Part shown: positions 17,346 to 25,780 of the stretch, in pieces
Position numbering within the stretch: position 1 is the stretch's first letter
Layout: each line of letters begins with the position of its first letter
Assembly: GCA_021648025.1 (NCBI GenBank)
Contig: JAKITO010000021.1
Location: 1 to 50,148 of the forward strand
Origin: Paracoccaceae bacterium
Lineage (GTDB): Bacteria; Pseudomonadota; Alphaproteobacteria; Rhodobacterales; Rhodobacteraceae
Reading direction: 5' to 3'
Length of the DNA stretch: 50,148 bases
Program-made: the position numbers and the translations under genes
The notes under the pieces: model-generated
What the model was told of the DNA's origin: nothing
The model's database searches: none
The model's input: only the letters and a program-made list of their open reading frames with translations

Positions 17346-17420
17346 GCCCGGGTAGCTCAGGGGTAGAGCAGTGGATTGAAAATCCTCGTGTCGGTGGTTC
17401 GATTCCGCCCCCGGGCACCA
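17346..17420 (+). tRNA. tRNA-Phe (GAA)
   Basis: 75 bases with the CCA encoded. The acceptor GCCCGGG/CCCGGGC is perfect. The D stem is GCTC/GAGC with a seven-base loop, and the T arm is GGTGG-TTCGATT-CCGCC. The anticodon loop is TTGAAAA, giving anticodon GAA. The anticodon stem GTGGA/TCCTC holds a U-U mismatch at 28-42. The 235 bases between yacG and this gene, and the 300 after it, show no other gene. Confidence 0.95.
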
Positions 17421-17719
17421 CCGAGCAAGAAACACCAGATAAAAAGCAACGTGTTATCTTTTTCAGAAACTTAGCAGACCCACCTTTTGCGCGCCATACC
17501 CCTAGCTGTCCGGGCCGTCTGCGGTATCAGGTCATGCCGCCTCAAATCCATCGCGGATCGAAGCCAAGAACCCTTCGCCGACTCGGCCTTCAAGATGTCG
17601 CGTTGTTCTCGATTGGGAATGAAACCTGCGCCTTGCAACCTTCTGGGGTTTCGGCAACCGTCCCGGCCATCATGTCAGCCAACCCCTTGATCTTTACCGC
17701 CATAAAATTGCCTGCCTCA

Positions 17720-18190
17720 TCATGGTTTGACCACCATGAAATAGAGCACACTGAAGGGTAAAATTGTGGCAATGGCTCCGGCAAAAAGCCAGATTCTGGA
17801 AAGCATCCAATACCGCTGAGGAATACTGCCGCCATACTGGAAGGATTTGGCCATTTTTGCTTGCATCACCTGGACAGGAATCAGGACAAAAACCCACACA
17901 AATGCCGAGGCCATGAATATCCAATAGCCGCTGGCTAACCAGTAAGTAGCAGTCACACCGCCAAATTTTGCGGCCATGACAGTGCCGGACCCAAGGATAA
18001 GAAACACACCAACAAGAGTGAATATGAAGTCTGTTATGGTAACAAGGCGTTGGCTGTAGGCAATGATTTTCGGCTCACCGGTGGCGTTCGCCAGAATTTT
18101 CCACACAGCCGTCACCGTGATATTACCAAGAAAAACTATCACCCCCACCAGGTGGATCAGCTTCCAGAAATGATAGCTTTCAATTTCCAT
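17720..18190 (-). CDS. DUF2269 family integral membrane protein
   Basis: 156 residues from the ATG that follows AAAGG; a GTG one codon earlier is possible. Four hydrophobic spans are visible: LIHLVGVIVFLGNITVTAVW, ITDFIFTLVGVFLILGSG, ASGYWIFMASAFVWVFVLIP and IWLFAGAIATILPFSVLYFMV. The first span contains a conserved histidine and Gly as in DUF2269 proteins, whose function is unknown. The gene is divergent from a TetR regulator, which probably controls it. Confidence 0.75.
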   Translation of the reverse strand: MEIESYHFWKLIHLVGVIVFLGNITVTAVWKILANATGEPKIIAYSQRLVTITDFIFTLVGVFLILGSGTVMAAKFGGVTATYWLASGYWIFMASAFVWVFVLIPVQVMQAKMAKSFQYGGSIPQRYWMLSRIWLFAGAIATILPFSVLYFMVVKP

Positions 18191-18333
18191 CACAAGTACC
18201 TTTTAATATCCTGATCCTGATCCCGTATCGACGGCAGGCACACCGCGATTCCATCACGGAAATCGCGTATTGTTTCAGCGCCTGTTGTGATCTCAACCGG
18301 ATTGTCTACTCAGACACGCCTATCTGTACTATG

Positions 18334-18363
18334 ACAACTTAACACTGTAAAGTTTAAAGTTGT
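18334..18363. promoter_or_regulatory. Inverted repeat in the DUF2269 / tetR divergent gap
   Basis: ACAACTT (18334-18340) and AAGTTGT (18357-18363) are perfect arms in an A/T-rich stretch between divergent starts. It is a candidate TetR operator. The remaining 290 bases of the gap show no gene. Confidence 0.4.
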
Positions 18364-18480
18364 TGGCTGAACTGCGCCAGGACTGATATCTCTCACGCAC
18401 AAGGGCCGGGTTACTTCGATTGTTATCAAGGATCTTGAGTTTATCACCCGGTAATTACAGTTCCTCAAAATGGAAATGAC

Positions 18481-19143
18481 ATGAGCAGAAACGCCAGAAA
18501 GAAGAATGACACCCCGGAAGCAAAAGTAGTTGGCTCAAAAAAATCCACTTATCACCACGGTGATCTGGCGCAGGCGCTTGTTGCTGCCGGTCGCCAGATA
18601 CTGCTGGAAAAGGGAACCGATGGGCTGTCATTGCGAGCCGTTGCCGCCAGGGTTGGTGTCAGTCAGGCCGCGCCTTACTCACACTTTACCAGCAAGAAAG
18701 ACCTGTTGCGGGCAATCAGTGCGTCGGGTTTTTCTGAACTGGCCGGTAACATGATTGCCAGTGCTGCGGTGGGAAAAAGCCCACAGAATACGCTGCTCAA
18801 TTACGGGGTGGCCTATATTGAATTTGCCATCAATAACCCGGATATATATCGTTTGATGTTTGCCAGAATTGACCCCAATGCGCGCAGTGACCATCGCAAT
18901 GTAATATTCCCACAAGCAGACATTCTTAACAAAGAGGCGGCCCGCGCCTACAGGATGATTTTTGATTTGTATCAACCACAATGCAAGGACAACGATCAGG
19001 CAACCATTCTATCCGATGGCGCATGGGGACTTGTGCACGGCCTGGCCTCACTTATTACGGAAGGCCTGATCAAACTGCCGAAAACAGGTCGCGATCAATA
19101 CTTAAGAGAATTACTTGCCAGCCAGATACGCATTCCCGGGTGA
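18481..19143 (+). CDS. TetR/AcrR-family transcriptional regulator (WHG C-terminal type)
   Basis: 220 residues. After a Lys-rich N-terminal tail comes a TetR helix-turn-helix: HHGDLAQALVAAGRQILLEKGTDGLSLRAVAARVGVSQAAPYSHF, then KKDLLRAI. The C-terminal part has the DIYRLMF segment and a WGLVHGLASL region, the WHG-type ligand domain. Helix-turn-helix residues are intact. It probably represses itself and the divergent membrane gene; the ligand is unknown. Confidence 0.88.
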   Translation: MSRNARKKNDTPEAKVVGSKKSTYHHGDLAQALVAAGRQILLEKGTDGLSLRAVAARVGVSQAAPYSHFTSKKDLLRAISASGFSELAGNMIASAAVGKSPQNTLLNYGVAYIEFAINNPDIYRLMFARIDPNARSDHRNVIFPQADILNKEAARAYRMIFDLYQPQCKDNDQATILSDGAWGLVHGLASLITEGLIKLPKTGRDQYLRELLASQIRIPG

Positions 19144-19269
19144 ACTGGTCCGGGTTCCACCATCGGGTAAAATCGTGTGTTTTGACTTGCCCGGCATACC
19201 GAGAAATTTCTCAGATGACCGTGAAGTTTTTGGCGCCTGGTCCGCGCGACAAAGCCCCAGTATTTACCT

Positions 19270-21579
19270 TCAGCGAAACAGGTAAATCGGGCTTGACCAG
19301 GCCTGAAAGCCGTCTTCGGTGGTGACACATATCCACAAGGGGTTGTCCCCGTCATCATCAAGGGAGATGGATTGAGAAAAAGATAGCTGTCTTTGCAATG
19401 GTGCATCGGGCAGTCGGAAAACCGTTAGCTTCCTCTCAAGCCCGCCGGCATCCAGCGTGATGTCTTGCAGGGTGATATCCGCAAGGGCCAGCGTCAGATT
19501 GCCGTGGTTGGTGGTTATCGCCAGGCCAGCGGCGCTTTGCGCCCCGTCAACCCATGCGTCAAAGCCCATGAAATTGCCGGTTGTCACCGTTTTCCAGATC
19601 ACCGTGTCGGAACCACGCTGTTCAAACAGGCTGTCCGGGTTCCATTGGTTTATCGTCTCGAACCGGGTGATCGTGGCATTTTCGAACTGTGCCCGCCCGG
19701 TCCAGTTGGTATTGCGCCCGCGCCCACGATATTCAGCGCCGCTCCATAACACACGGATGCGGTTGCCAAGGTCGCGTTCCTCGTAGGGGCGCACGGTTTT
19801 AATCACCTCGGTGCCATTGCGGATTTCAATGCGTTCGATGCCGGCATGGGCGATGATCTCGCCCGAGAATTGCACCGTTCGGGCGTCGGTGCGCACGATG
19901 TCGCCCATCATCGCCTCAACGACCGGGTGGGTTTTGGTGTCGGGCATGGCGTCGGGGTTGCGGTCAAACAATATGCCCGGGCTGGGCAGTTTGACCGCGA
20001 CATCCATGAACATCCGGCACCCGGTGGTGCCATAGTGGTGGCGCCGCCTTTGCGCCTCGAATATTGCGTCGCGATCGTTGCGGTCGGTCAGGAAACAGGT
20101 CAGCCCGCCGTAAGCGCCAAAGATCGAATCCCCCGGATAGCTGGCACCGGGGCGGCCCTTGTGGCCATCGCTGTTGCACACCACGCCAACCCGGCGATTA
20201 AGCGGGAACCCGTCGGTCAGGATCCATTCAAACGTGCCCCAGGCCGAGTGCATTTCAACGGATGTTTCAATCAGCGGGTCGTGATCGTAGAATATATTGG
20301 CATAGCGCCCGCCCACATGCGCGTACATGACCACATCTTCGCCCGTGTCGTTGAAGGCCTTGTACAGATCAGTGAGGGTATGGGCATCGCTGGCCATATC
20401 CGCGCGATCCTCAAGCAAGGCATGCGAACAACGGCGGATGGGGCGGCCTTCGGTGCGGAAAAACACGTTGTGATCACCGCCCACGGCCGTATTGCCCGAC
20501 CATTCATAGCCCGGAAAGACGGTGAACCGTCCCGGTTCATCCATTAGAGCGGTCTGTTGGTTCAGGTGGGCCCAAAATTCAGCAGTTACCTGAAAATCAT
20601 TGGCCTGATGGCTGGTCACATCCAAAAACGCCTTGTTGCGGGCAAAATCCAGATAGCTTTCGATGGTGTTGGTGCCGATGGTCTCGCCGGTCTGGCCGTG
20701 CAGATCACCCCAGAACCCCGCGATATCGCCCTGGCGGATCACCAGCGGCCCGGCCTCGGCTACCTGGGTGTCGCCCGCAAATACCTTGATGCGCAAAATG
20801 CCCTGATCCGCCACCGTCAGGTTTTCCAGGGTGATGGCCCGGTCTTCGGGCGCGTATTCCAGTTGCTCAGGAAGGCCGGTTACCGGCAGCGATGGTTCAA
20901 GGCGCAATGTGGCCCCGGCCTGTGCGGTCGGGTTGCCCCATTTGTCCTCGGCTTTGAGGCCCAGATGAAATGTCTCGTCTGGTCGGCGCAGGGTGGGGAT
21001 GGCCGCGTGCCAGCTTACCGGCGGGCCAGCGACGATAGGAATGGCCAGTTGATCTGCAAGTTCGCAATAATTGCCGGTGGCCTGCACGTCTGCCATCACC
21101 CGGAATTCCCGTCCGCCTTCAACAAAGGTCTGGGTCAACATGCCAGGTGACCCGCCGGAGGTATCACCAAAGATCACGGTAATCTGGTCGCCCTGTGTCA
21201 GATAGCCGCCGCTTTGGAACACCGTCAGAATCTCGTTCCACGGGCGCTGGCCGCCGCGCTTGTCGTATTTCAGCTCAAGACGGCCCTGACCGTTGCTGGT
21301 GGCGCTGACAAAGTTTGCCGCCGCCGGGTCGTTGAACTGGGGTTGGCCCGCATCGCCGATATATCGCCAGGCGACGCGGATACCGCCAGTATCATCCAGC
21401 CCCAGCTTGCCCACGGTATAGACCAGCCTGAAGGTCTGAAAACTGCGCACCTCGGTGGGACCAACCGGTTCCAGCACCGCCGAACCCAGTATCGACGGAT
21501 CATCCCCGGGCCAGACCGAGGGGCCGTTATCACCAACCATGCTGCGCTTGACTGCTCCGAAGGGGCTTGCTTTCTTCAT
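19270..21579 (-). CDS. DUF3604 family putative metallohydrolase
   Basis: 769 residues with no signal peptide, so likely cytoplasmic. The N-terminal 290 residues are beta-rich repeats. The catalytic half carries PHP-like metal motifs in order: GFWGDLHGQTGET, DVTSHQANDF, FPGYEWSG, GGDHNVFF, VMYAHVGGRYAN, EMHSAWGTFEW and CNSDGHKGRPG. A C-terminal beta domain ends DGFQAWSSPIYLFR, resembling the end of the PHP protein at 5122-6048. DUF3604 enzymes have no settled function; hydrolysis of an ester, amide or phosphoester is likely. It diverges from a ComA-like gene across a promoter-operator region. Confidence 0.75.
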   Translation of the reverse strand: MKKASPFGAVKRSMVGDNGPSVWPGDDPSILGSAVLEPVGPTEVRSFQTFRLVYTVGKLGLDDTGGIRVAWRYIGDAGQPQFNDPAAANFVSATSNGQGRLELKYDKRGGQRPWNEILTVFQSGGYLTQGDQITVIFGDTSGGSPGMLTQTFVEGGREFRVMADVQATGNYCELADQLAIPIVAGPPVSWHAAIPTLRRPDETFHLGLKAEDKWGNPTAQAGATLRLEPSLPVTGLPEQLEYAPEDRAITLENLTVADQGILRIKVFAGDTQVAEAGPLVIRQGDIAGFWGDLHGQTGETIGTNTIESYLDFARNKAFLDVTSHQANDFQVTAEFWAHLNQQTALMDEPGRFTVFPGYEWSGNTAVGGDHNVFFRTEGRPIRRCSHALLEDRADMASDAHTLTDLYKAFNDTGEDVVMYAHVGGRYANIFYDHDPLIETSVEMHSAWGTFEWILTDGFPLNRRVGVVCNSDGHKGRPGASYPGDSIFGAYGGLTCFLTDRNDRDAIFEAQRRRHHYGTTGCRMFMDVAVKLPSPGILFDRNPDAMPDTKTHPVVEAMMGDIVRTDARTVQFSGEIIAHAGIERIEIRNGTEVIKTVRPYEERDLGNRIRVLWSGAEYRGRGRNTNWTGRAQFENATITRFETINQWNPDSLFEQRGSDTVIWKTVTTGNFMGFDAWVDGAQSAAGLAITTNHGNLTLALADITLQDITLDAGGLERKLTVFRLPDAPLQRQLSFSQSISLDDDGDNPLWICVTTEDGFQAWSSPIYLFR

Positions 21580-21606
21580 GGGGGAGGGCCTTTCTGCGGG
21601 GCTTTA

Positions 21607-21663
21607 AAATTAGTTTGACAGGGCGGGGCGTCAAAACTATACAGTATTTAACTATATAGTTTT
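21607..21663. promoter_or_regulatory. Overlapping divergent promoters with a perfect 9-bp dyad
   Basis: Rightward: TTGACA (21615-21620), 17 bases, then TATACA (21638-21643). Leftward: TTGACG (minus strand, 21629-21634), 16 bases, then TAATTT (21607-21612). AAAACTATA and TATAGTTTT (21633-21641 and 21655-21663) form a perfect inverted repeat covering the rightward -10. This is the likely operator of the cluster's GntR regulator. Confidence 0.65.
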
Positions 21664-21720
21664 GTAGGGTGTAGTTTCGCATTCGTCAACACGCAAACTT
21701 TGCAACAGATAGAGGTCGCA

Positions 21721-22536
21721 ATGAATTCACCCACCACTGGCAAGTCGGAACCATTTGCCCTTGTTGGCCTGCCGGTCGAGCGCAGCCGCGACAAGCCGCG
21801 CGCACAGGGCCATACGATGATGATCGACTGGGGTATCCCGCTTTTGCGTCAACGCGACATACTGGAAATGGCCGGGCGCTACATCGACTTTGCAAAGATC
21901 GCCGTTGGCACATCGCGCTTTTATGACGAGACGTATCTGACCGCAAAACTTGACCTGTATAAAGCGCATGGCGTGCGGCCCTTTCTTGGCGGTCAGTTTC
22001 AGGAATATATGTTTGCGACCCAAGGGGCCCAGGCTTTGCGGCCATTCCTTGAGGAGGCCCTGCGACTGGGGTTCGAAGTCGTCGAAGTCTCGGACAACGT
22101 CATCCCCCTGACCGACGAAGAACGCAGCGAACAAATCCGGCTGGCCGTGGATGTGGGCCTGACGGTTCTGGGCGAAGTCGGCTCAAAATCCGAACAAAGC
22201 TCGGCTGATGTGCTGATTTCGCAGGGCAATCAGGCCTTTGAGGCAGGCGCGGAACTGGTGCTGATCGAGGGGGCCGAGCTGATCGAAAACGGGGTGATAA
22301 ATTCGGACATGCTAGGTGCCTTTCAGCAGGGTCTGGACATGACACGGGTGATGATCGAACTGCCGGGGCCGTGGGTGCCGGACACATCTCTGTCGCAAAT
22401 CCACGACCTCAAGAAAGCCCTGATCCGCCTGTTCGGGGCAGATGTGAACCTTGCCAATATCATGCCGGATGACATCATCGAAACAGAAAGCCTTCGGTGC
22501 GGGCTGGGCGTTGTTGGCCCGCAGCGGGGCAATTGA
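21721..22536 (+). CDS. ComA-like (phosphosulfolactate synthase family) enzyme
   Basis: 271 residues from an ATG preceded by AGAGGT; a start seven codons earlier is possible. TIM-barrel features of ComA are in order: DWGIPLLRQRDILEMAGRYID, FAKIAVGTSRFY, FLGGQFQEY, VEVSDNVIPL, LGEVGSKSEQS and EGAELIENG. Archaeal ComA joins sulfite to phosphoenolpyruvate in coenzyme M synthesis. Here no comB, comC or comDE is nearby; instead a TRAP transporter and a DUF3604 enzyme flank it. A catabolic role on an imported acid, perhaps a sulfonate, is my inference. It leads the operon with the TRAP genes. Confidence 0.78.
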   Translation: MNSPTTGKSEPFALVGLPVERSRDKPRAQGHTMMIDWGIPLLRQRDILEMAGRYIDFAKIAVGTSRFYDETYLTAKLDLYKAHGVRPFLGGQFQEYMFATQGAQALRPFLEEALRLGFEVVEVSDNVIPLTDEERSEQIRLAVDVGLTVLGEVGSKSEQSSADVLISQGNQAFEAGAELVLIEGAELIENGVINSDMLGAFQQGLDMTRVMIELPGPWVPDTSLSQIHDLKKALIRLFGADVNLANIMPDDIIETESLRCGLGVVGPQRGN

Positions 22537-22579
22537 AGACGACAATAACAAACCAAACTACCAACCAGGGAGAGAAGTA

Positions 22580-23584
22580 ATGAAATTCACCAAACTATTG
22601 TGGTCCGCAACCGCGGCCATTGCCATGTCGGTGGCCTTTATGGCCCCGTCCGGGGCCTTTGCCTCCAGCGACGGCGATCCGGACATTATCACCATCTCGG
22701 GGGCCGGTCCTCAGGGGCGCTGGTTCAAAGAGGCATCGCTGTTTGGCAAGGTGCTGACTGAAAACCTGACGGATTTGGCCGTCAATGGCGTGATCGGCAA
22801 GGGTGTTTCGGTCGGCAATATCAAACGGGTGGCCGCAGGCAAGGTGCAGGCCGGGCGGTTCTTTTTGTTCGATATGGAAAACGCGCTGGCCAATCAGGCC
22901 CAATTCGAACAGGGTGAATACGATAATGTGCGGGTCTGGATGAAACTGGGCACCCATCTGTTTCGCATCGTCGCGGTGACGGGAATTGACACATTCAGCG
23001 ATCTCAAGGGGCGCACCATTGCCGTCGGCGTCAAAGGCAGCGGTGATGATCTTCTGGCGACACGGGTTCTGGCCGGATACGGCATTGATCCGTCCAACAC
23101 CAAGTTCCGCTATGTCGGGCGCAAGGATGGTCAGGCGGCCCTGGCCAACGGCCAGATCGACGCCATCGCATACGCCTATTCCCGCAACAACCAGGGACAC
23201 CTTGGCCCCATCTTTGCCGCTCGTAAAATCGGCGTTGACGTGGATTTTGTCAAACCCGACGAAGACAGGACGGCCGATTTCCTTGCCTCTGACAAATCGT
23301 TCTTCCTCGACACGCTGGGCGAGCCGACGTTCGGGCGCCCTGACCTGGAGGGCATCGCGTTTTTCAACGGCATGGCCATCGACGGCAACCTGTCCGAGGA
23401 GATCGTTTACCGCATGACCAAGGCGTTGTTCGAGAACTGGGACGATGTATTGCTGGGCGCGCCATGGTGGGATGAACCGGGCGAAGCAAGCCTGGAAGAT
23501 GCAGCCAGCATCACTACGGCCCCCTATCACCCCGGCGCCATGAAATATTTCAAGGAAGCGGGCGTGTGGGACAAGTTCCGCTAG
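22580..23584 (+). CDS. TRAP transporter solute receptor, TAXI family
   Basis: 334 residues with a signal peptide (MKFTKLLWSATAAIAMSV to about AFA). The upstream in-frame extension overlaps the previous gene and was not used; GGGAGAGAAG precedes this ATG. TAXI-family marks are ITISGAGPQGRWFKEASLFGKVL, VGNIKRVAAGKVQAGRF, LKGRTIAVGVKGSGDD and RKDGQAALANGQIDAI. It captures an organic acid in the periplasm for the TRAP permease that follows. No cysteine lipobox is seen. The ligand is unknown. Confidence 0.88.
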   Translation: MKFTKLLWSATAAIAMSVAFMAPSGAFASSDGDPDIITISGAGPQGRWFKEASLFGKVLTENLTDLAVNGVIGKGVSVGNIKRVAAGKVQAGRFFLFDMENALANQAQFEQGEYDNVRVWMKLGTHLFRIVAVTGIDTFSDLKGRTIAVGVKGSGDDLLATRVLAGYGIDPSNTKFRYVGRKDGQAALANGQIDAIAYAYSRNNQGHLGPIFAARKIGVDVDFVKPDEDRTADFLASDKSFFLDTLGEPTFGRPDLEGIAFFNGMAIDGNLSEEIVYRMTKALFENWDDVLLGAPWWDEPGEASLEDAASITTAPYHPGAMKYFKEAGVWDKFR

Positions 23585-23612
23585 TCTTAAACCTCTGAAA
23601 TATTTAATTATT

Positions 23613-23666
23613 GCCAGGGTGTCTGAAAACTCAAGTCAGGAAGTACCTGATATCAGACACCCTGGC
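23613..23666 (+). promoter_or_regulatory. Large intercistronic stem-loop between TRAP receptor and permease
   Basis: GCCAGGGTGTCTGA (23613-23626) pairs perfectly with TCAGACACCCTGGC (23653-23666). A second TCAGG/CCTGA hairpin lies inside. No T-run follows, so it is more likely an mRNA-stabilising or attenuating element than a full terminator. Confidence 0.75.
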
Positions 23667-23691
23667 CGTTGCAATTCTGGGATACCGATTG

Positions 23692-25584
23692 ATGTCTGAC
23701 ACCGCCCAACCCGACACGAATTTGTTTGCGACCCTGAATGCGACAAGGCGCTGGTCAATTTCGATCCTGATTATCGTCGCCAGCGTGTTCACATTGTATA
23801 CCGGTGCCACCGGCCCTTTTGAATCGCCGGTTCAGCGCGGCTTTTTCATTCTTGTCCTGCTGCCGCTGGTTTTCCTGCACACCCCGTCAAAGCTGTTCAA
23901 AGATCCGACAACCGAAATCATTTCCTCGATCACTCTCAGCCTGCTGACCCTGGTCACAATGACATGGAGCCTGATCAATTTCGAGCGGCTGTATTCGGAC
24001 CCCTTTATCGACCCCATCGACATATTCTTTGGCCTGTTGGGCCTGGTCCTGATCATCGAAGCCGTGCGCCGGACCGTGGGCATGGCGATCACCCTTATTC
24101 TGGTCGGGTTTCTGATCTTTGCCTATTTTGGCGAATACATCCCATGGCGGATGCTTCGTCACGGCGGGCTTGACCTTGAAACCATCGCCAGCACCATTTT
24201 CTACGGCACCGACGGGGTGTTCGGCACGCCCGTTGGCGTGACCGCGACCTTCATCGTCATGATCATGATCCTGGGCGCGTTCCTGACCGCCACCGGCACG
24301 TCCGAACTGTTTATGAACGTCGCCAAGTCGCTGGCCGGGCGTTACACCGGCGGCTCGGCCAAGATCGCGGTCGTTGGCTCGGCGCTGATGGGCATGATCA
24401 CCGGGGCGACGGTGGCCAATGTCGCCACCACCGGCACCGTGACCATCCCGATGATGAAAAAGGCCGGCTATGATCCGCGCTTTGCCGGTGCTGTCGAGGC
24501 GCTGGCCTCGTCGGGCGGGCAGTTGATGCCGCCGATCATGGGGGCGGCGGCCTTTGTGATGATCGACTATCTGAACATTTCTTACGGCACCCTGGTGACC
24601 CACGCGATTGTCCCGGCGATCCTGTTCTTCTTTTCCGTTTTGATGATCGTGCATGTGCGGTCGGTCAAAGAGGGCTTCAAACCCATTCCGGCGGATGAGA
24701 TTCCCAACCCCTGGCTGGAGCTGAAGAAACGCGGTCATATGTTGTTTCCCATCGTGCTGCTGGTGACGCTTTTGTCCATGCGCTATGGCATCATGTATGT
24801 GGCGTTCTTTTCGGTGGTGTCGGCGATGATCGTCTGCCAGTTGCGGGCCGAAACCCGGCTGAACCTGATGGGCTACTACCGCGCGTTCGAGGCCGCGATG
24901 CTGGGCCTGATCCCGCTGGTGGCGATAACCGCCGGGGCCGGCATCCTGATCGGCGTGCTGAGTGCCACGGGCCTGAACCTGAAAATCACCTTCCTGATCG
25001 AATACATTGCCCAGGGCAGCCTGCTGATCACGCTGTTTCTGACCATGGTGGCCTGTATCATCCTTGGCATGGGCCTGCCGACCGTGGCCGCCTATGTGGT
25101 GTTGGCGACACTGGTTCCCGGATCGCTGATAAGCCTGGGCATTTCCCCGATCGCAGCACACCTGTTCATCTTCTACTTTGCCATCCTGTCGGCTATCACG
25201 CCGCCGGTCTGTACCGGCGCCTATGTGGCGGCCGGCATTGCCAAGGCGGACCCGGTGCAAACCGGCATGGCCGCCATCCGGCTGGGCCTGGTGGTGTTCC
25301 TGCTGCCGTTTGCATTTGTGATCGAACCGTCGCTGATCATGATCGGCAGCTTAAGTGACAGCGCCATCTACATCCCCGCCAGCGTCGTCGGCATCGTCTT
25401 CTGGGCCTATGGGCTGGAAGGATACTATACCAAACTGTTGTCGCCGCCGGTTCGGGCCGGTCTGATCCTGGCCGGTGTCATGCTGATCTGGCCGAACCTG
25501 TGGTCCAGTCTTGCAGGTCTGATCATCGGCGGCGTGATCCTCACCCCATTGTTTCTGCAAAACCGCAAGAGGAGACATGCCTGA
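23692..25584 (+). CDS. Fused TRAP transporter permease (DctQM type)
   Basis: About 630 residues from MSDTAQPD. A TTG start at 23611 would place the stem-loop inside the gene and is less likely. The N-terminal quarter has four spans of the small DctQ subunit (RWSISILIIVASVFTLY, GFFILVLLPLVFL). The rest is the large DctM ion-transport subunit with AKIAVVGSALMGMITGATVANVATTG, ALASSGGQLMPPIMGAAAFVM and CIILGMGLPTVAAYV. Fused 4TM-12TM permeases are normal partners of TAXI receptors and import substrate with Na+ or H+. Confidence 0.9.
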   Translation: MSDTAQPDTNLFATLNATRRWSISILIIVASVFTLYTGATGPFESPVQRGFFILVLLPLVFLHTPSKLFKDPTTEIISSITLSLLTLVTMTWSLINFERLYSDPFIDPIDIFFGLLGLVLIIEAVRRTVGMAITLILVGFLIFAYFGEYIPWRMLRHGGLDLETIASTIFYGTDGVFGTPVGVTATFIVMIMILGAFLTATGTSELFMNVAKSLAGRYTGGSAKIAVVGSALMGMITGATVANVATTGTVTIPMMKKAGYDPRFAGAVEALASSGGQLMPPIMGAAAFVMIDYLNISYGTLVTHAIVPAILFFFSVLMIVHVRSVKEGFKPIPADEIPNPWLELKKRGHMLFPIVLLVTLLSMRYGIMYVAFFSVVSAMIVCQLRAETRLNLMGYYRAFEAAMLGLIPLVAITAGAGILIGVLSATGLNLKITFLIEYIAQGSLLITLFLTMVACIILGMGLPTVAAYVVLATLVPGSLISLGISPIAAHLFIFYFAILSAITPPVCTGAYVAAGIAKADPVQTGMAAIRLGLVVFLLPFAFVIEPSLIMIGSLSDSAIYIPASVVGIVFWAYGLEGYYTKLLSPPVRAGLILAGVMLIWPNLWSSLAGLIIGGVILTPLFLQNRKRRHA

Positions 25585-25641
25585 CGAATACGGGCCGCCC
25601 CCCAAGGCACAAAAGCTCCGGGGCAATATATTGAAATCCAG

Positions 25642-25658
25642 TTGTAACCGCTTTACAA
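25642..25658. promoter_or_regulatory. Inverted repeat upstream of the GntR gene
   Basis: TTGTAA-CCGCT-TTACAA is a perfect 6-bp dyad, about 120 bases before the likely gntR start. It is a possible autoregulatory operator, though it differs from the dyad at 21633-21663. Confidence 0.4.
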
Positions 25659-25780
25659 TCCGGACCACCGGGTAGTTATTTCAGCCCGGTGTCGGGGCAT
25701 CGGCGTTCTTGACAGGACCTGTCTTGCGCAGTGCATCCTTGAAAGGCTGTGTGCCTTGGAAAGAATGGATAATCTGCGTG

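Noticed and set aside
17421..17719. Possible second tRNA or small RNA after tRNA-Phe
   Set aside because: No cloverleaf, terminator or conserved motif could be found.
21721..22536. ComA-like gene as evidence for coenzyme M synthesis
   Set aside because: No comB, comC or comDE genes are in the window, and the TRAP/DUF3604 context points elsewhere.
23887..25260. A 457-codon minus-strand open frame
   Set aside because: Antisense to the TRAP permease; composition is dominated by His, Gln, Arg and Asp with no motif.
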